A stretch of 64,000 nucleotides of DNA from Roseibium aggregatum IAM 12614 (GTDB lineage Bacteria > Pseudomonadota > Alphaproteobacteria > Rhizobiales > Stappiaceae): positions 62,001 to 126,000 of the forward strand of contig NZ_AAUW01000019.1 in the NCBI RefSeq assembly GCF_000168975.1, in the 5' to 3' direction. The notes under the pieces are model-generated. The model saw only the letters and a list, made by a program, of their open reading frames with translations. It did no database searches and was not told where the DNA came from. Both the position numbers and the translations under genes were made by a program. Below, in pieces: positions 25,626-35,313 of the stretch (the stretch's first letter is position 1; each line of letters begins with the position of its first letter).

Positions 25626-26429
25626 ATGCCGATTACGCCGACGTCACTCGAACGCATTTACATGCTTTGGGACAACCTGGCCGACTACGACGTCGGCGAC
25701 ATCCATGTCTCCCGCCGGTTCCTGCTCGAGACGGTCTGCAGCCTGATTGGTGCGCAGAACGCGGACTGGATCGGCTGTGTGCGATTGAGCTCACCCCACT
25801 CGCGCGATCCGATGAAAGGCTGGCGCCCGCGCACGCTCTTCACCCTCACCCCCTGCGACAACACCAGTGCGGCAATTGACGCGGCTTTCGAGGAAATGGA
25901 CAAGGGCGAACCGGACATAACCACCACACGCAACGTGGAGCTGGCCGGGACTTTCCGGGTCCTCAGCCTGAAGGAACTGGCCACGCCGGAGTGGTTCGAA
26001 GGACCTTCCTACAAAAATTACTACAAGGCGCTCGACCGGCAGGATTCCCTTTGGGCAGGCATCCCGATCAATGCGGATGCGGAAATCCAGATCGGCTTTC
26101 ATCGCAGCTTCGCCAGCAAGCCTTTCACTACGGATGATCAGGAAATCGTCTCCCACGCGTTGCGCGGTATTCGCTGGTTCTTCAAGCATCAGATGCTGGG
26201 AGAAGGCGTTGGCGTGGCAAGCGCCCCGCTGACCCCGGTCGAGCAGCAGGTATTGCAAGGCCTGTTGCTTGGCCTGACGGAAAAACAGATCGCCGAGCAG
26301 AACAACCAGAGCCCGCATACCACCCACGACCACGTGAAGCGGATCTTCCGCAAATACGGTGTGTCCAGCCGTTCGGTGCTGATGGCACTCTGGCTCGGCA
26401 AGGGATTGATTTCAAACAATAACCCCTAA
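25626..26429 (+). CDS. LuxR-family helix-turn-helix regulator
   Basis: 267 residues. The C-terminal ~65 residues are a LuxR/FixJ-type DNA-binding domain (LTPVEQQVLQGLLLGLTEKQIAEQ ... HDHVKRIFRKYGVSSRSVL), slightly divergent in the recognition helix. The first ~190 residues resemble a GAF/autoinducer-like sensor (RRFLLETVCSLIGAQNADWIG) without a recognisable ligand signature. ATG 25626 is chosen with GGAAA just upstream; ATG 25542 would add 28 residues of unlike sequence. It lies 245 bp upstream of the autotransporter on the same strand and may control it. Confidence 0.75.
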   Translation: MPITPTSLERIYMLWDNLADYDVGDIHVSRRFLLETVCSLIGAQNADWIGCVRLSSPHSRDPMKGWRPRTLFTLTPCDNTSAAIDAAFEEMDKGEPDITTTRNVELAGTFRVLSLKELATPEWFEGPSYKNYYKALDRQDSLWAGIPINADAEIQIGFHRSFASKPFTTDDQEIVSHALRGIRWFFKHQMLGEGVGVASAPLTPVEQQVLQGLLLGLTEKQIAEQNNQSPHTTHDHVKRIFRKYGVSSRSVLMALWLGKGLISNNNP

Positions 26430-26674
26430 ACAGGGGATAGCGCCTCACCTCAAGCAGCGGCAAAAAACGGTCTCGGACCATGCCTCGCGAAATATTTCAA
26501 TCGCGGGGCCGGCGCGCACAGCAACGGCCTCCTTGCATCCGCATGGTTCCACCTGAAACCACCAGGGAGGTCCCATGCCCCGATTTGACGCCCTCTCAGC
26601 TCCCGCGAGCCTGAAGCGCCACTCCGTGTGTGCCTCTTTGCCGTTGCCTGCCTGCTTTTGTCGCTGAGACGTTC

Positions 26675-29600
26675 ATGAAAACCATTTCCGCTCATTGTAT
26701 TCTGCCGCGGCTGTCGGCCCGGCTCCGCCTGTCCACCGCCCTTTGCGCCGCCACCCTGCTTGTCGCGCTGCCTCACGTTGCCAGCGCCGCGACCTTTACC
26801 GTTACAGAAGCAACCGATGACGGCAGCGGCACTGTCGCCGGGTCTCTGAGCTGGGCCATTGCCAGCGCAGGCGCCAGCGGGGACGTGATCGAGATCGATC
26901 CCGCGGTCTCGACCATTACCGTGTCTGGAACATTGCCGGCCTTTGCGCAGGACGTCACGGTTCGGGCGAGCGCTCCGGTCGAGATCTCCGGTTCGCCATT
27001 CGCGGCTTCGGGCACGTCGCTGGTTCTGTCTGGCGAGTCCTCCACGAATGCCCTTACCACTGCCCTGTCGGGCACGCTGGCCGGCGAGACAGGGGCAAAC
27101 GGTGTCAGCGGATCGGGTGGCACCAACGGGACAGCAGGAGAGGCGGGAGCGATCGCGCTCTCTGGAAGCGGGTTTTCCCTCACCCTGTCCGGCTCGACAA
27201 CCGGCGGTAATGGCGGTGCGGGCGGCAGCGGCGGCCTTGAACACAACCCACCGGGCAACGGCGGCGGCGGCGGCAACGGTGCGGCGGCGTTTTCAGGCAG
27301 CGATTTCAAACTCGAAAACCAAGGCGCAATAACGGGTGGAAGCGGTGGCAACGGTGGGCGTGGCGGCCACGCTACGATTGTAGATGGCGGCAGAGGTGGC
27401 AACGGCGGTGAGGGTGGCGCGGGCATCGCGGGCACGGGTCTCGTCATTGAAAACAGCGGAACGATCACCGGCGGTGCGGGCGGCCACAGGGGTGGAGGCG
27501 GCGGCTCCGCATTTGGCATTACCGGGCCTGCCGGAAGCGAAGGTGTTGGCGCAGCCGGCATCACGGGCTCAGACCTGACCATCGTCAACAAAGGGACGAT
27601 TTCCGGAGGGCTCTCCGGCGGCGGCGTTCGCGCCAATGCCATCGAATTCACGTCAGGCACAAACTCACTTGAACTGTGGGCCGGTTCAACGATCACCGGC
27701 AACGTGGTGGCCGGCGGTTCGGCCGATACCTTGATCCTCGGCGGTGGGGCGGGGGCGTCCTTCGACCTGACCGATCTGGGAAGCCAGTACACGGGATTTG
27801 AGGCGCTTTCCAAGTCCGGCACGTCCACCTGGGCTTTGCACGGAACGTCCGGAGCGGCCGCTTCCAAGCTGGATGTTGACAGTGGCACCCTGGTGATGGA
27901 CGGCGCCGAGCTTGATGGCACCGCACTTACCGTAGGCAGCGGAACCCTCAATCTGGCCAACGGCAGCACCCTGACGAGCTCGAGCGCAAATATCAGTGGG
28001 ACCGGTGGGCTGGAGGGTTTCGTGACCCTTGTCGACACAGGTACCACCTGGAACAACGGCGCGACCCTTTCGGTCGGCACGACTGGCGACGGAAGGCTCC
28101 AGATAGCGAACGCAGCCAAGGCAACGGCCGGAGAAACCTATATTGGACGGGGTTCCAAGGGGACGCTCGCCATCTATGGACCAGTCAGCTCGCATACCAC
28201 AACAGGAGATTTTCACGCAGGCTTCAACGCCGGAAGCACCGGCACGGTTTTTGTCTCGACCGGCGGCATGCTGAAAACCCAAGATGCCTATCTCGGATAC
28301 AAGGGCGGTTCGAGTGGCTCGGTCACCGTTACCCACGGCAGCACATGGGATGGCGCCGGCGGGGCAATCTGGATCGGCGTCAACGGCGAAGGCAGTCTGC
28401 TTGTGGCCGACGGCGGACAGGTCAATACAGCGCTCTTCTCAAGCTCAAGCCAGGCCACCGGTGTCAGCACGGTCAAGGTAACCGGTGCGGGCAGTCATTT
28501 AAGGGCTTCCACTTCCTTTCGTTTCGGCTCCCGCGGAAAAGCAACCCTCACCGTCGCGGATGGCGGCGCGGTGACGATCGGTTCCGGCCTCGGCACGATG
28601 TTCCTGTCGGATCTGGCAACCGGTAAAACCACGCTCAATATTGGCGCAACAGCAGGGGACACGGCGGCCACCCCGGGCACGATCAACGCAGCCTCTGTCA
28701 CTTCTGGAGATGGCACGGCCACGATCGTCTTCAATCACACGGGCGGCGCCTATTCCTTCGCACCGAACCTCTCGGGCAATGCGTCGCTGGAGGTTTATTC
28801 CGGCACCACCACGCTGGCTGGCAACAATTCGTCCTTTTCCGGAACGACAACAGTCAATGGAGGCATCCTGAAGTCCGGTTCAGCGAATGGATTTGCCCGG
28901 AACACTGCCTATACCGTCAACGGCGGGGTTCTGGACCTGAGCGGCTTCGACCTTGTCATGTCTTCGCTCAAGGGCTCCGGCGGTGAAGTTGCGCTCGGCG
29001 CCGCAGACCTCACGGTCAATTCCTCTGGTGACAGCACCTTCGCGGGCGTCCTCTCGGGCACTGGCGATGTGATCAAGCAAGGCGCGGCCGGTCTCACCCT
29101 GACCGGCGACAGCTCCGGCTTTGCAGGCACCACCAAGGTCTCCGCCGGACGGCTCACGGTCAATGGGTCCCTCGGCGGGATGATCGAGGTGACAGGTGGC
29201 TCCATCGGGGGTTCCGGCACCTTGAGCGCGCTTGGCCTTGGCTCCGGCGGCACGGTCAGCCCGGGCAATTCCATCGGCACCCTGACTGTGTCCGGCAACG
29301 TCTCCTTTGCCGCAGGCTCGATCTATGACGTGGAAGTCGACAGCGCCGGGAACTCCGACAAGATCGCCGCTGGCGGCACCGCGACGATTGCGGGCGGCAC
29401 GGTCCGCGTCGGTCCGGAAAGCGGCAGCGGCGATAGCTTCACCTATAATCCGCTGACCAGCTATACCATCCTGACCGCCAAAGGCGGTGTCTCCGGCACG
29501 TTCGACAGTGTCACCGACAGCTTCGCCTTCCTGAATTCCGAGCTGTCCTATGGCGCCACCTCGGTGACCCTGGATCTGATCCGCAACGACACAAGCTTTG

Positions 29601-30736
29601 CCGATGTGGCACGCACCGCCAACCAGCGGGCGGTGGCAGGTTCCCTCAGCGGGCTTGCCTCCACCAGCGATCTCTACCGGGCTGTTGCGGGCCTGAACGA
29701 GACCCAGGCACGACGTGCCTATGGCAGCCTGTCCGGCGAGATCCATGCCTCGCTGCCGTCACTGTTCCTCAACGACAGTGCTCGGCTGCGCGACACGGTG
29801 ACCAGCCGCATTCACGATGCCTTTGCCGGCTTTTCGCAGATGCCCGAGATCGCCTTCAACGGTCCGGTCGGCCCGCGGGGTCCAGGTCTGGGCACCGGTT
29901 CAGGCTTCAGCCTCACCACCTGGGGCAGCGCCTACGGGGCCTATGGCAAGCTCGACGGCGATGGCAATGCAGCCACGCTCTCGCGCAGCACCGGCGGCGC
30001 CCTCGTCGGGCTTGAGGCAACCGCCTGGCCCCAGGCCCGCTTCGGCGTGCTGGCCGGTCTCGGCCAGAGCCAGGCCAGCGTTTCCGCGCGGGCTTCCTCG
30101 GCGGATGCAAACAGCTACACCCTTGGCGCCTATGGCGGGGTGCGCCTTTCCGACCTCGGTCTCACCTTCGGCGCCGCCTACAGCTGGCACGATGTGACAA
30201 GCGAGCGCGCCGTTGCCGTAGGCAGCCTGAAGGACACGCTCTCGGCGGACTACTGGTCCCGGACCGCGCAAGTGTTCGGCGAAGCCTCCTATGCCCTGGA
30301 AACACCCTGGCTGCTGGTCTCTCCCTTCGCCGGACTAGCGCTCCTGCATCAGCAGACAGACGCCTTCCAGGAGCAGGGCTCCGCCGCCCTGGCGCTCACC
30401 GGAGATGGCTCCAGCCAGCTTCTGGGCTCAAGCACGCTCGGCCTTCGCATGTCGAAAACGCTTGCGACCACCGACGGTGTCTCGGTGGCGCTCACCGGCG
30501 CCTTTGGCTGGCGCCACGCCATAGGTGATCTGACGCCCGATCAGCGCATGGCCCTGTCCGGTCTTGATCCCTTCACGGTCCAGGGTGTGCCCCTCGACCG
30601 GGACACAGCCCTTGTCGAGGCAGGACTTGCCCTCACCATCACCGACCGCACCACGCTCGGCCTTTCCTACCAGGGAGCCTTCGGGGAGAACGCAAGGGAC
30701 CAGGGAGCAAACGCAAGGATCAATATCAGGTTCTGA
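26675..30736 (+). CDS. type V autotransporter with a glycine-rich passenger
   Basis: 1353 residues. A signal peptide (LSTALCAATLLVALPHVASA, about residues 18-37) is followed by a right-handed beta-helix-like passenger. It starts TFTVTEATDDGSG and includes a Gly-rich block (about residues 170-290, units like GGNGGAGGSGG and GGRGGNGGEGG). Autotransporter-associated strand repeats follow (AGNNSSFSGTTTVNGGILK; TGDSSGFAGTTKVSAGRLTV). The last ~275 residues form the 12-strand barrel (from TTWGSAYGAYGKL) ending in Phe (NARINIRF). It is probably a surface adhesin or biofilm factor; no protease triad is seen. Only weak purines precede ATG 26675. The complement of the Gly-rich part yields long false proline-rich frames. 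Confidence 0.88.
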   Translation: MKTISAHCILPRLSARLRLSTALCAATLLVALPHVASAATFTVTEATDDGSGTVAGSLSWAIASAGASGDVIEIDPAVSTITVSGTLPAFAQDVTVRASAPVEISGSPFAASGTSLVLSGESSTNALTTALSGTLAGETGANGVSGSGGTNGTAGEAGAIALSGSGFSLTLSGSTTGGNGGAGGSGGLEHNPPGNGGGGGNGAAAFSGSDFKLENQGAITGGSGGNGGRGGHATIVDGGRGGNGGEGGAGIAGTGLVIENSGTITGGAGGHRGGGGGSAFGITGPAGSEGVGAAGITGSDLTIVNKGTISGGLSGGGVRANAIEFTSGTNSLELWAGSTITGNVVAGGSADTLILGGGAGASFDLTDLGSQYTGFEALSKSGTSTWALHGTSGAAASKLDVDSGTLVMDGAELDGTALTVGSGTLNLANGSTLTSSSANISGTGGLEGFVTLVDTGTTWNNGATLSVGTTGDGRLQIANAAKATAGETYIGRGSKGTLAIYGPVSSHTTTGDFHAGFNAGSTGTVFVSTGGMLKTQDAYLGYKGGSSGSVTVTHGSTWDGAGGAIWIGVNGEGSLLVADGGQVNTALFSSSSQATGVSTVKVTGAGSHLRASTSFRFGSRGKATLTVADGGAVTIGSGLGTMFLSDLATGKTTLNIGATAGDTAATPGTINAASVTSGDGTATIVFNHTGGAYSFAPNLSGNASLEVYSGTTTLAGNNSSFSGTTTVNGGILKSGSANGFARNTAYTVNGGVLDLSGFDLVMSSLKGSGGEVALGAADLTVNSSGDSTFAGVLSGTGDVIKQGAAGLTLTGDSSGFAGTTKVSAGRLTVNGSLGGMIEVTGGSIGGSGTLSALGLGSGGTVSPGNSIGTLTVSGNVSFAAGSIYDVEVDSAGNSDKIAAGGTATIAGGTVRVGPESGSGDSFTYNPLTSYTILTAKGGVSGTFDSVTDSFAFLNSELSYGATSVTLDLIRNDTSFADVARTANQRAVAGSLSGLASTSDLYRAVAGLNETQARRAYGSLSGEIHASLPSLFLNDSARLRDTVTSRIHDAFAGFSQMPEIAFNGPVGPRGPGLGTGSGFSLTTWGSAYGAYGKLDGDGNAATLSRSTGGALVGLEATAWPQARFGVLAGLGQSQASVSARASSADANSYTLGAYGGVRLSDLGLTFGAAYSWHDVTSERAVAVGSLKDTLSADYWSRTAQVFGEASYALETPWLLVSPFAGLALLHQQTDAFQEQGSAALALTGDGSSQLLGSSTLGLRMSKTLATTDGVSVALTGAFGWRHAIGDLTPDQRMALSGLDPFTVQGVPLDRDTALVEAGLALTITDRTTLGLSYQGAFGENARDQGANARINIRF

Positions 30737-30778
30737 TGGGGTGCCGCCGTTTCGCGGGCGAGCCCAGGAATTGTGAAA

Positions 30779-31564
30779 CTAGAACTTGAAGCGTGCGCCG
30801 AGGACCGGGCCGTAGGTATCGAGAGCGTCAAGGCCGGCAACGTCATCGAACCGCCATCCGATGTATCGATACCCTGCGAAGAGGTCGATGTTCTTGATTT
30901 CATAGCCGATGGCGCCGAAGAGCTGCCAGGTAACGTCCGACTGGCCGGTGCCAACGTCGCCATAATAGGCAACGGACCAGCGGTCGGTTATCTTGGTTTC
31001 CCCGCGCAAGCCCACGATGGCGTCGATGACTTGTCCTTGGTCATTTGCGCTGGCGCTGAAGTTGCCAAGCGAAAAATCGAGATCGGTGCTCAACCACAGA
31101 TACCGAAAGCCACCGAAACCGGCGATCCCGGTGCTTGGCGTATCGACAATCTTGTAGCCCACAGAATTGGTCGTGATGAAGCCCTGGATCGTGGCATTCA
31201 GTCTTGCGTCGAAAGTTCTTCTGACGATTTTCGCCGTCGTGGTCTTGGAACCTTCAAGATTCATGTAAATCAGGTCGGAATAGACACCGAAGCGGCCTTT
31301 CTCGGCAGCAATCGACGTCATCACTGCAAAGCTCAGGTTTTCGATCACCTTGTTGAACGGCATGCTGATGTCATCGCCCGCCGAGGTTTCGCCGCCAAGA
31401 CCTGCCATCCAGAAATAGGGTGTGACGCTGAAATTCCACCTGTCTTCCACGATGTGCGCAGGTGTTACTGGCGGCTCGACCGCGAGATCGGCGGCGAGCG
31501 CGGGCGCCTGGGAAATGAGAAGTGCAGTCAAGGCGACAGCGTTGGAAAGATGGGACTTCAACAT
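30779..31564 (-). CDS. outer-membrane beta-barrel protein B
   Basis: 261 residues. A signal peptide ends near PALA-ADL (residue ~25). The strand pattern and final Phe (VLGARFKF) mark an outer-membrane barrel. WNFSVTPYFWMAGLGGET and RFGVYSDLIYMNLEGS align with WRFEVAPYFWTAGMSGQV and RFSLTTDLIYLKLSTS of the barrel at 14635-15459. It converges with the autotransporter with 42 bp between them. No ligand can be proposed. Confidence 0.75.
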   Translation of the reverse strand: MLKSHLSNAVALTALLISQAPALAADLAVEPPVTPAHIVEDRWNFSVTPYFWMAGLGGETSAGDDISMPFNKVIENLSFAVMTSIAAEKGRFGVYSDLIYMNLEGSKTTTAKIVRRTFDARLNATIQGFITTNSVGYKIVDTPSTGIAGFGGFRYLWLSTDLDFSLGNFSASANDQGQVIDAIVGLRGETKITDRWSVAYYGDVGTGQSDVTWQLFGAIGYEIKNIDLFAGYRYIGWRFDDVAGLDALDTYGPVLGARFKF

Positions 31565-32217
31565 TCTACCTTCTCACTTTGCAACTGAACCACGAAATGT
31601 CACTCGTTTCACCCATCTTCAAATTTAGCTTGAATCTAACTAAAGGGCACTTTGAGTTTTAAATTGAAGAAAACAAATCCCGTGGGCGTGGCTTAATAGA
31701 CACTGTTTCGGAGCGATCTAGCGCCAGAAAAGACGGACACTGCGACTGAAATGATTTTTGAATGCGAGACATCGCCACAAGGAAGTCATCGAATATTTCC
31801 GACGTCAGAAAACACTCAATTAACTGGAGATCATCAGTTTAACCATCTCGCCTTCATAGAAAAAACCAAAACAAGCACAAATATTCTCAATAATATTACT
31901 TTAAAACAATAAGCTCACCTTTCTTATCATTTCCAGCAAAAAACTCTTCAGGACTTCAGGAAATCTGAGGAAGATCGCCCTTGACGAGGGTGCGAGTCCG
32001 AGGACAAAAAATCAATTCAAAATTGTGGAATGTACTTTTTCTTGTAAAAATATTAGATCATACGTAGCGTTGCGTAGTTCCGGTTCGAAAATTTTGCTGT
32101 ACCTTGATTTTCGGCATTCTTCCTATACGTAAATTTTACGCTGAGTTTTCTTCAGGTCCCGGAAGCATTCCAATACACGCGAAGACTGACTGGTCAGTGT
32201 CAGTGTGGGAGGCAGAA
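31565..32217. other. 653-bp AT-rich intergenic region
   Basis: This is the divergent space between barrel B and the sulfatase, clearly AT-richer than its surroundings from about 31600 to 32150. It holds the palindrome at 32185-32198. I find no short gene with a ribosome site. The base composition suggests either a large control region or recently acquired DNA. Confidence 0.5.
32185..32198. promoter_or_regulatory. palindrome upstream of the sulfatase
   Basis: ACTGAC (32185-32190), TG, GTCAGT (32193-32198), perfect 6-bp arms, 20 bp before the start codon. A second GTCAGT follows 6 bp downstream as part of GTGTCAGTGTG. The position fits a repressor operator; no TetR-like gene is adjacent. Confidence 0.45.
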
Positions 32218-34716
32218 ATGAATTCAGTTAAAGTCTTTATGACGAGCGTTTTCGGGTTTACGCTTTTGGTTGGCGTCGCGGCTCAGGCAGAGGCACAAAC
32301 AGCTTCCGGTGCCCCGAACGCCACCACCACTCTCAACGGACTGCAGTTGCCGCCACCTCCGCAACCTTTCGGTGGCAAGATCGAGACGCTAGCCGGGGAC
32401 TCCACCCAGTGGTGGCCTCCCCGTGTCGTGCCACCTGCCGAAGCACCGAACGTTCTGCTCATAATCACCGATGATTCCGGTTGGGGCATTCCAAGCACTT
32501 TTGGCGGTGTCATTCCTCATCCGACCATGGATGCGCTTGCAGCGGACGGATTGAGTTTCACCAGCATTCATTCGACCTCGCTCTGTTCGCCCACGCGCGC
32601 CGCTCTCATCACCGGGCGAAATCATCACAACGTCGGCTTCGGCGTTATCTCGGAACAATCGACGGGCTATCCCGGTTACAACAGCATCATCACCGAAGAC
32701 AAAGCCACGGTCGGCAGGATCCTTCTCGACAATGGCTACAACACGTCTTGGTTCGGCAAGGACCACAACACGCCCGCCTTCGAGGCCAGCCAGAGCGGCC
32801 CCTTCGATCAGTGGCCGACCGGCATGGGATTTGAGTATTTCTACGGCTTCGTTGGCGGAGATGCCAACCAGTGGCAGCCGAACCTTTTCCGGAACACGAC
32901 CCAGATCTATCCCTTCGATGGCAAACCCGGCTGGAACCTGATGACTGCGATGGCGGACGATGCCATCGACTGGATCACCCGGATGCATCAGATCGATCCG
33001 TCCAAGCCGTTTTTCGTCAAGTTCGCACCCGGCGCGACCCATGCGCCCCACCACCCGACCAAGGAGTGGGTCGACAAGATCAGCGCCATGCATCTCTTCG
33101 ATGATGGCTGGAACAAGCTTCAGGAAACAATCTTCGAAAACCAGAAGAACATGGGGCTGTTTCCGAAAGATGCGAAAATCACGCCCTGGCCGACCGACCA
33201 GATCAAGAACTGGGATCAGCTCACGGATGTCGAGAAGAAGCTCTTTATTCGTCAGGTCGATGTCTTCGCCGCCTACTCGGCCTATATGGATGACGAAATC
33301 GGCCGCGTCGTTCAGGCTCTGAAGGATATCGGCGAATACGAAAACACCCTGATCATCTACATCAACGGAGACAACGGCACGAGCGCCGAAGGGGGCCTGC
33401 TCGGAACTCCAAACGAAGTTGCCTACTTCAACGGCATCAATGCCATTCCCGCCGAAGAGCAGATGAAGTGGTACGACGTCTGGGGAACGGAGGCGACCTA
33501 TAACCACATGGCCGTCGGCTGGACCTGGGCATTCGATACGCCCTACCCCTGGATGAAACAGATCGCTTCGCAGCTTGGCGGCATCCGGCAGAACATGACG
33601 GTCACCTGGCCTGCGAAGATCACCGACAAGGGTGGTAGGCGCGATCAGTTCCTGCATGTGATCGACGTGGTGCCGACCATCCTCGAGGCTGCCGGCATCG
33701 CCCCGCCGCAGTCCGTCGACGGCATCACCCAGACCCCGATGGACGGCAAGAGCTTCGCCTATCTGTTCGACAAGGCGAATGCCGGCGCACCTCCCCCCCG
33801 TGACACCCAGTATTTCGAGATGTTCGGTCAGTGGGGCCTCTGGCAAGACGGCTGGTTCCTTGCCACAAAGGTAAACCGCGCGCCCTGGGATGCTTTCGGC
33901 CCTGCCAATGAGGATCCCCTGAACAACCAGGTGTTCGAGCTCTACAATCTCAACACCGATCCGACACAAACGACGGATATTGCCGCGGAGAATCCCGACA
34001 AGGTTCGGGACCTGAAGGAAACCTTCATCAGGGAAGCAACCAGATATCAGGTATTCCCACTCGACGCCTCGGTTGGCCCGCGCGTCGCGGCACCGCGTCC
34101 AAACATCACCGCTGGCCGTCAAGAGTTCGTCTATACCAGGCCCATGACCGGATTGCCGCAGGGTGATTCACCGGGCATTCTCAACAGCTCCTACACGATC
34201 ACCGCGGAACTGACCGTTCCGGAAGGCGGCGCAGAAGGCATGATCCTGACATCGGGAGGCCGTTTTGCGGGCTACGGTTTCTATCTGCTGGATGGCAAAC
34301 CCATATTCCTCTGGAACCTCGTTGATCTGGAGAGGATCAAATGGGAGGGCAAGGAAGCACTGTCGCCGGGAAAACACACGCTTGAGTTCGGCTTCAAGTA
34401 CGACGGATTGGGCGCAGGAACGCTTGCTTTCAACAACATGAGCGGGGTCGGCCGATCCGGCACAGGCACGCTCAAGGTCGATGGCAAGACGGTTGACACC
34501 AGGAAAATGGAAAAGACCATCCCGATCATCCTGCAATGGGACGAAGCGTTCGACATCGGCTCGGACACTCTGACCGGGGTCAATGACGCCGACTACCAGC
34601 CGCCATTCCCCCTGACCGCCAAACTCGACAAGCTGACGATCAAGGTCGACCGGCCAAAGCTCTCGGAGGAGGACATTGCCAAGCTGCAAGCGGCGACACA
34701 AAAAGCCAGCGACTGA
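32218..34716 (+). CDS. exported type I arylsulfatase
   Basis: 832 residues. A signal peptide (cut near AEA-QT, residue 26) sends it to the periplasm. Metal ligands Asp85-Asp86 lie in LLIITDDSGWG. The sulfatase signature LCSPTRAALITGR places Cys123 for conversion to formylglycine, the catalytic aldehyde hydrate. Later motifs include NTSWFGKDHNTP and YINGDNGTSAEGG. The last ~200 residues form an extra beta domain common in bacterial arylsulfatase A-like enzymes of this length. It releases sulfate from aryl or alkyl esters, for sulfur or carbon gain. GGGAGG lies 5 nt before ATG 32218; the frame is open 114 bp further upstream but that includes the palindrome. No maturation enzyme (FGE) gene is nearby. 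Confidence 0.9.
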   Translation: MNSVKVFMTSVFGFTLLVGVAAQAEAQTASGAPNATTTLNGLQLPPPPQPFGGKIETLAGDSTQWWPPRVVPPAEAPNVLLIITDDSGWGIPSTFGGVIPHPTMDALAADGLSFTSIHSTSLCSPTRAALITGRNHHNVGFGVISEQSTGYPGYNSIITEDKATVGRILLDNGYNTSWFGKDHNTPAFEASQSGPFDQWPTGMGFEYFYGFVGGDANQWQPNLFRNTTQIYPFDGKPGWNLMTAMADDAIDWITRMHQIDPSKPFFVKFAPGATHAPHHPTKEWVDKISAMHLFDDGWNKLQETIFENQKNMGLFPKDAKITPWPTDQIKNWDQLTDVEKKLFIRQVDVFAAYSAYMDDEIGRVVQALKDIGEYENTLIIYINGDNGTSAEGGLLGTPNEVAYFNGINAIPAEEQMKWYDVWGTEATYNHMAVGWTWAFDTPYPWMKQIASQLGGIRQNMTVTWPAKITDKGGRRDQFLHVIDVVPTILEAAGIAPPQSVDGITQTPMDGKSFAYLFDKANAGAPPPRDTQYFEMFGQWGLWQDGWFLATKVNRAPWDAFGPANEDPLNNQVFELYNLNTDPTQTTDIAAENPDKVRDLKETFIREATRYQVFPLDASVGPRVAAPRPNITAGRQEFVYTRPMTGLPQGDSPGILNSSYTITAELTVPEGGAEGMILTSGGRFAGYGFYLLDGKPIFLWNLVDLERIKWEGKEALSPGKHTLEFGFKYDGLGAGTLAFNNMSGVGRSGTGTLKVDGKTVDTRKMEKTIPIILQWDEAFDIGSDTLTGVNDADYQPPFPLTAKLDKLTIKVDRPKLSEEDIAKLQAATQKASD

Positions 34717-35052
34717 CCGTTGCACCAGTCATATTCGCCGGTGCTCATCCCTGCTGGGTTGTCAATGTTCCTGGGTCCACACCCTAAAACGCTGATTGGC
34801 AGACGTGCCGTTCGTGTTGATCTTGATGCGCCGCCGGGCACGTCCGGTCAGTGGAAGCCATAGACGTGAATGGGCCAAAACGGTGAGAACAGTTGTTTTC
34901 CGGTGTCATGGCATTTCTTTGGCGAGAATTGCCTGCGCACCGGCTGAGAGCGGGACAAAACGCTCTCGTTCTATGTGTGTGGGGGGGGAAGCACCGGAAA
35001 CCCGCATCGCCCGGCGGATCGCCGGGACACGTTTCGCTGCCCTTGAATTAAG
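34717..35052. other. 336-bp intergenic region
   Basis: It lies between convergent genes and contains repeat copy 3 (34773-34786) and a G8 run near 34981-34989. I see no gene. Confidence 0.45.
34773..34786 (+). repeat. dispersed repeat, copy 3 (right arm only)
   Basis: GGGTCCACACCCTA matches the right arm of copy 2 (GGGGCCACACCTA). It lies 57 bp after the sulfatase stop codon. Confidence 0.45.
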
Positions 35053-35298
35053 TCAATCTCGGTCGGGACGCACCGGCAGACTTCGCTCTTGTTCCGGCTC
35101 GTCGATAACGACCTGTATGTCTTCATTTTCCGCCGACTGGATGACAAAAGTCTCCCTTCGGCTATTGCGCTGTTTACGGCGAAAAAAGTCCTTGAGCGTG
35201 AGACCTTCCTTTACGTAGTAAGCAACTGTATCCACTGCGGCCTGGTCCTGAAGCTGGACGTCCTCGGCAGGCGTTGAACCAACTACACTTTCTGGCAC
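35053..35298 (-). CDS. 81-residue hypothetical protein
   Basis: A small charged protein starting at GTG 35298 with GGGAGCG upstream. It contains AYYVKEGLTLKDFFRRKQRN and an acidic middle (SAENEDIQVVIDEPEQE). No helix for the membrane and no known motif. It starts 15 bp after the stop of the gene upstream, so it is the last gene of a three-gene unit. Function unknown. Confidence 0.6.
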   Translation of the reverse strand: MPESVVGSTPAEDVQLQDQAAVDTVAYYVKEGLTLKDFFRRKQRNSRRETFVIQSAENEDIQVVIDEPEQERSLPVRPDRD

Positions 35299-35313
35299 GA
35301 TGAGCGCTCCCGA

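Noticed and set aside
27180..27540. Gly-rich DNA as a CRISPR-like or satellite array
   Set aside because: The repeats are codon-level GGN variations inside one reading frame, irregular in length, with no spacers.
26773..28119. A 448-codon proline-rich open frame on the minus strand
   Set aside because: It is the complement of the Gly-rich and Ser/Thr-rich passenger of the autotransporter; GGC/GGT repeats read backwards as Pro/Ala. No start context or family motif.
32389..34122. A 577-codon minus-strand frame opposite the sulfatase
   Set aside because: The plus strand carries signal peptide, metal ligands and the Cys signature; the reverse frame has none.
34975..34992. G8 run as a phase-variable tract
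   Set aside because: It lies in a gene-free gap, not in a promoter or reading frame that I can identify.
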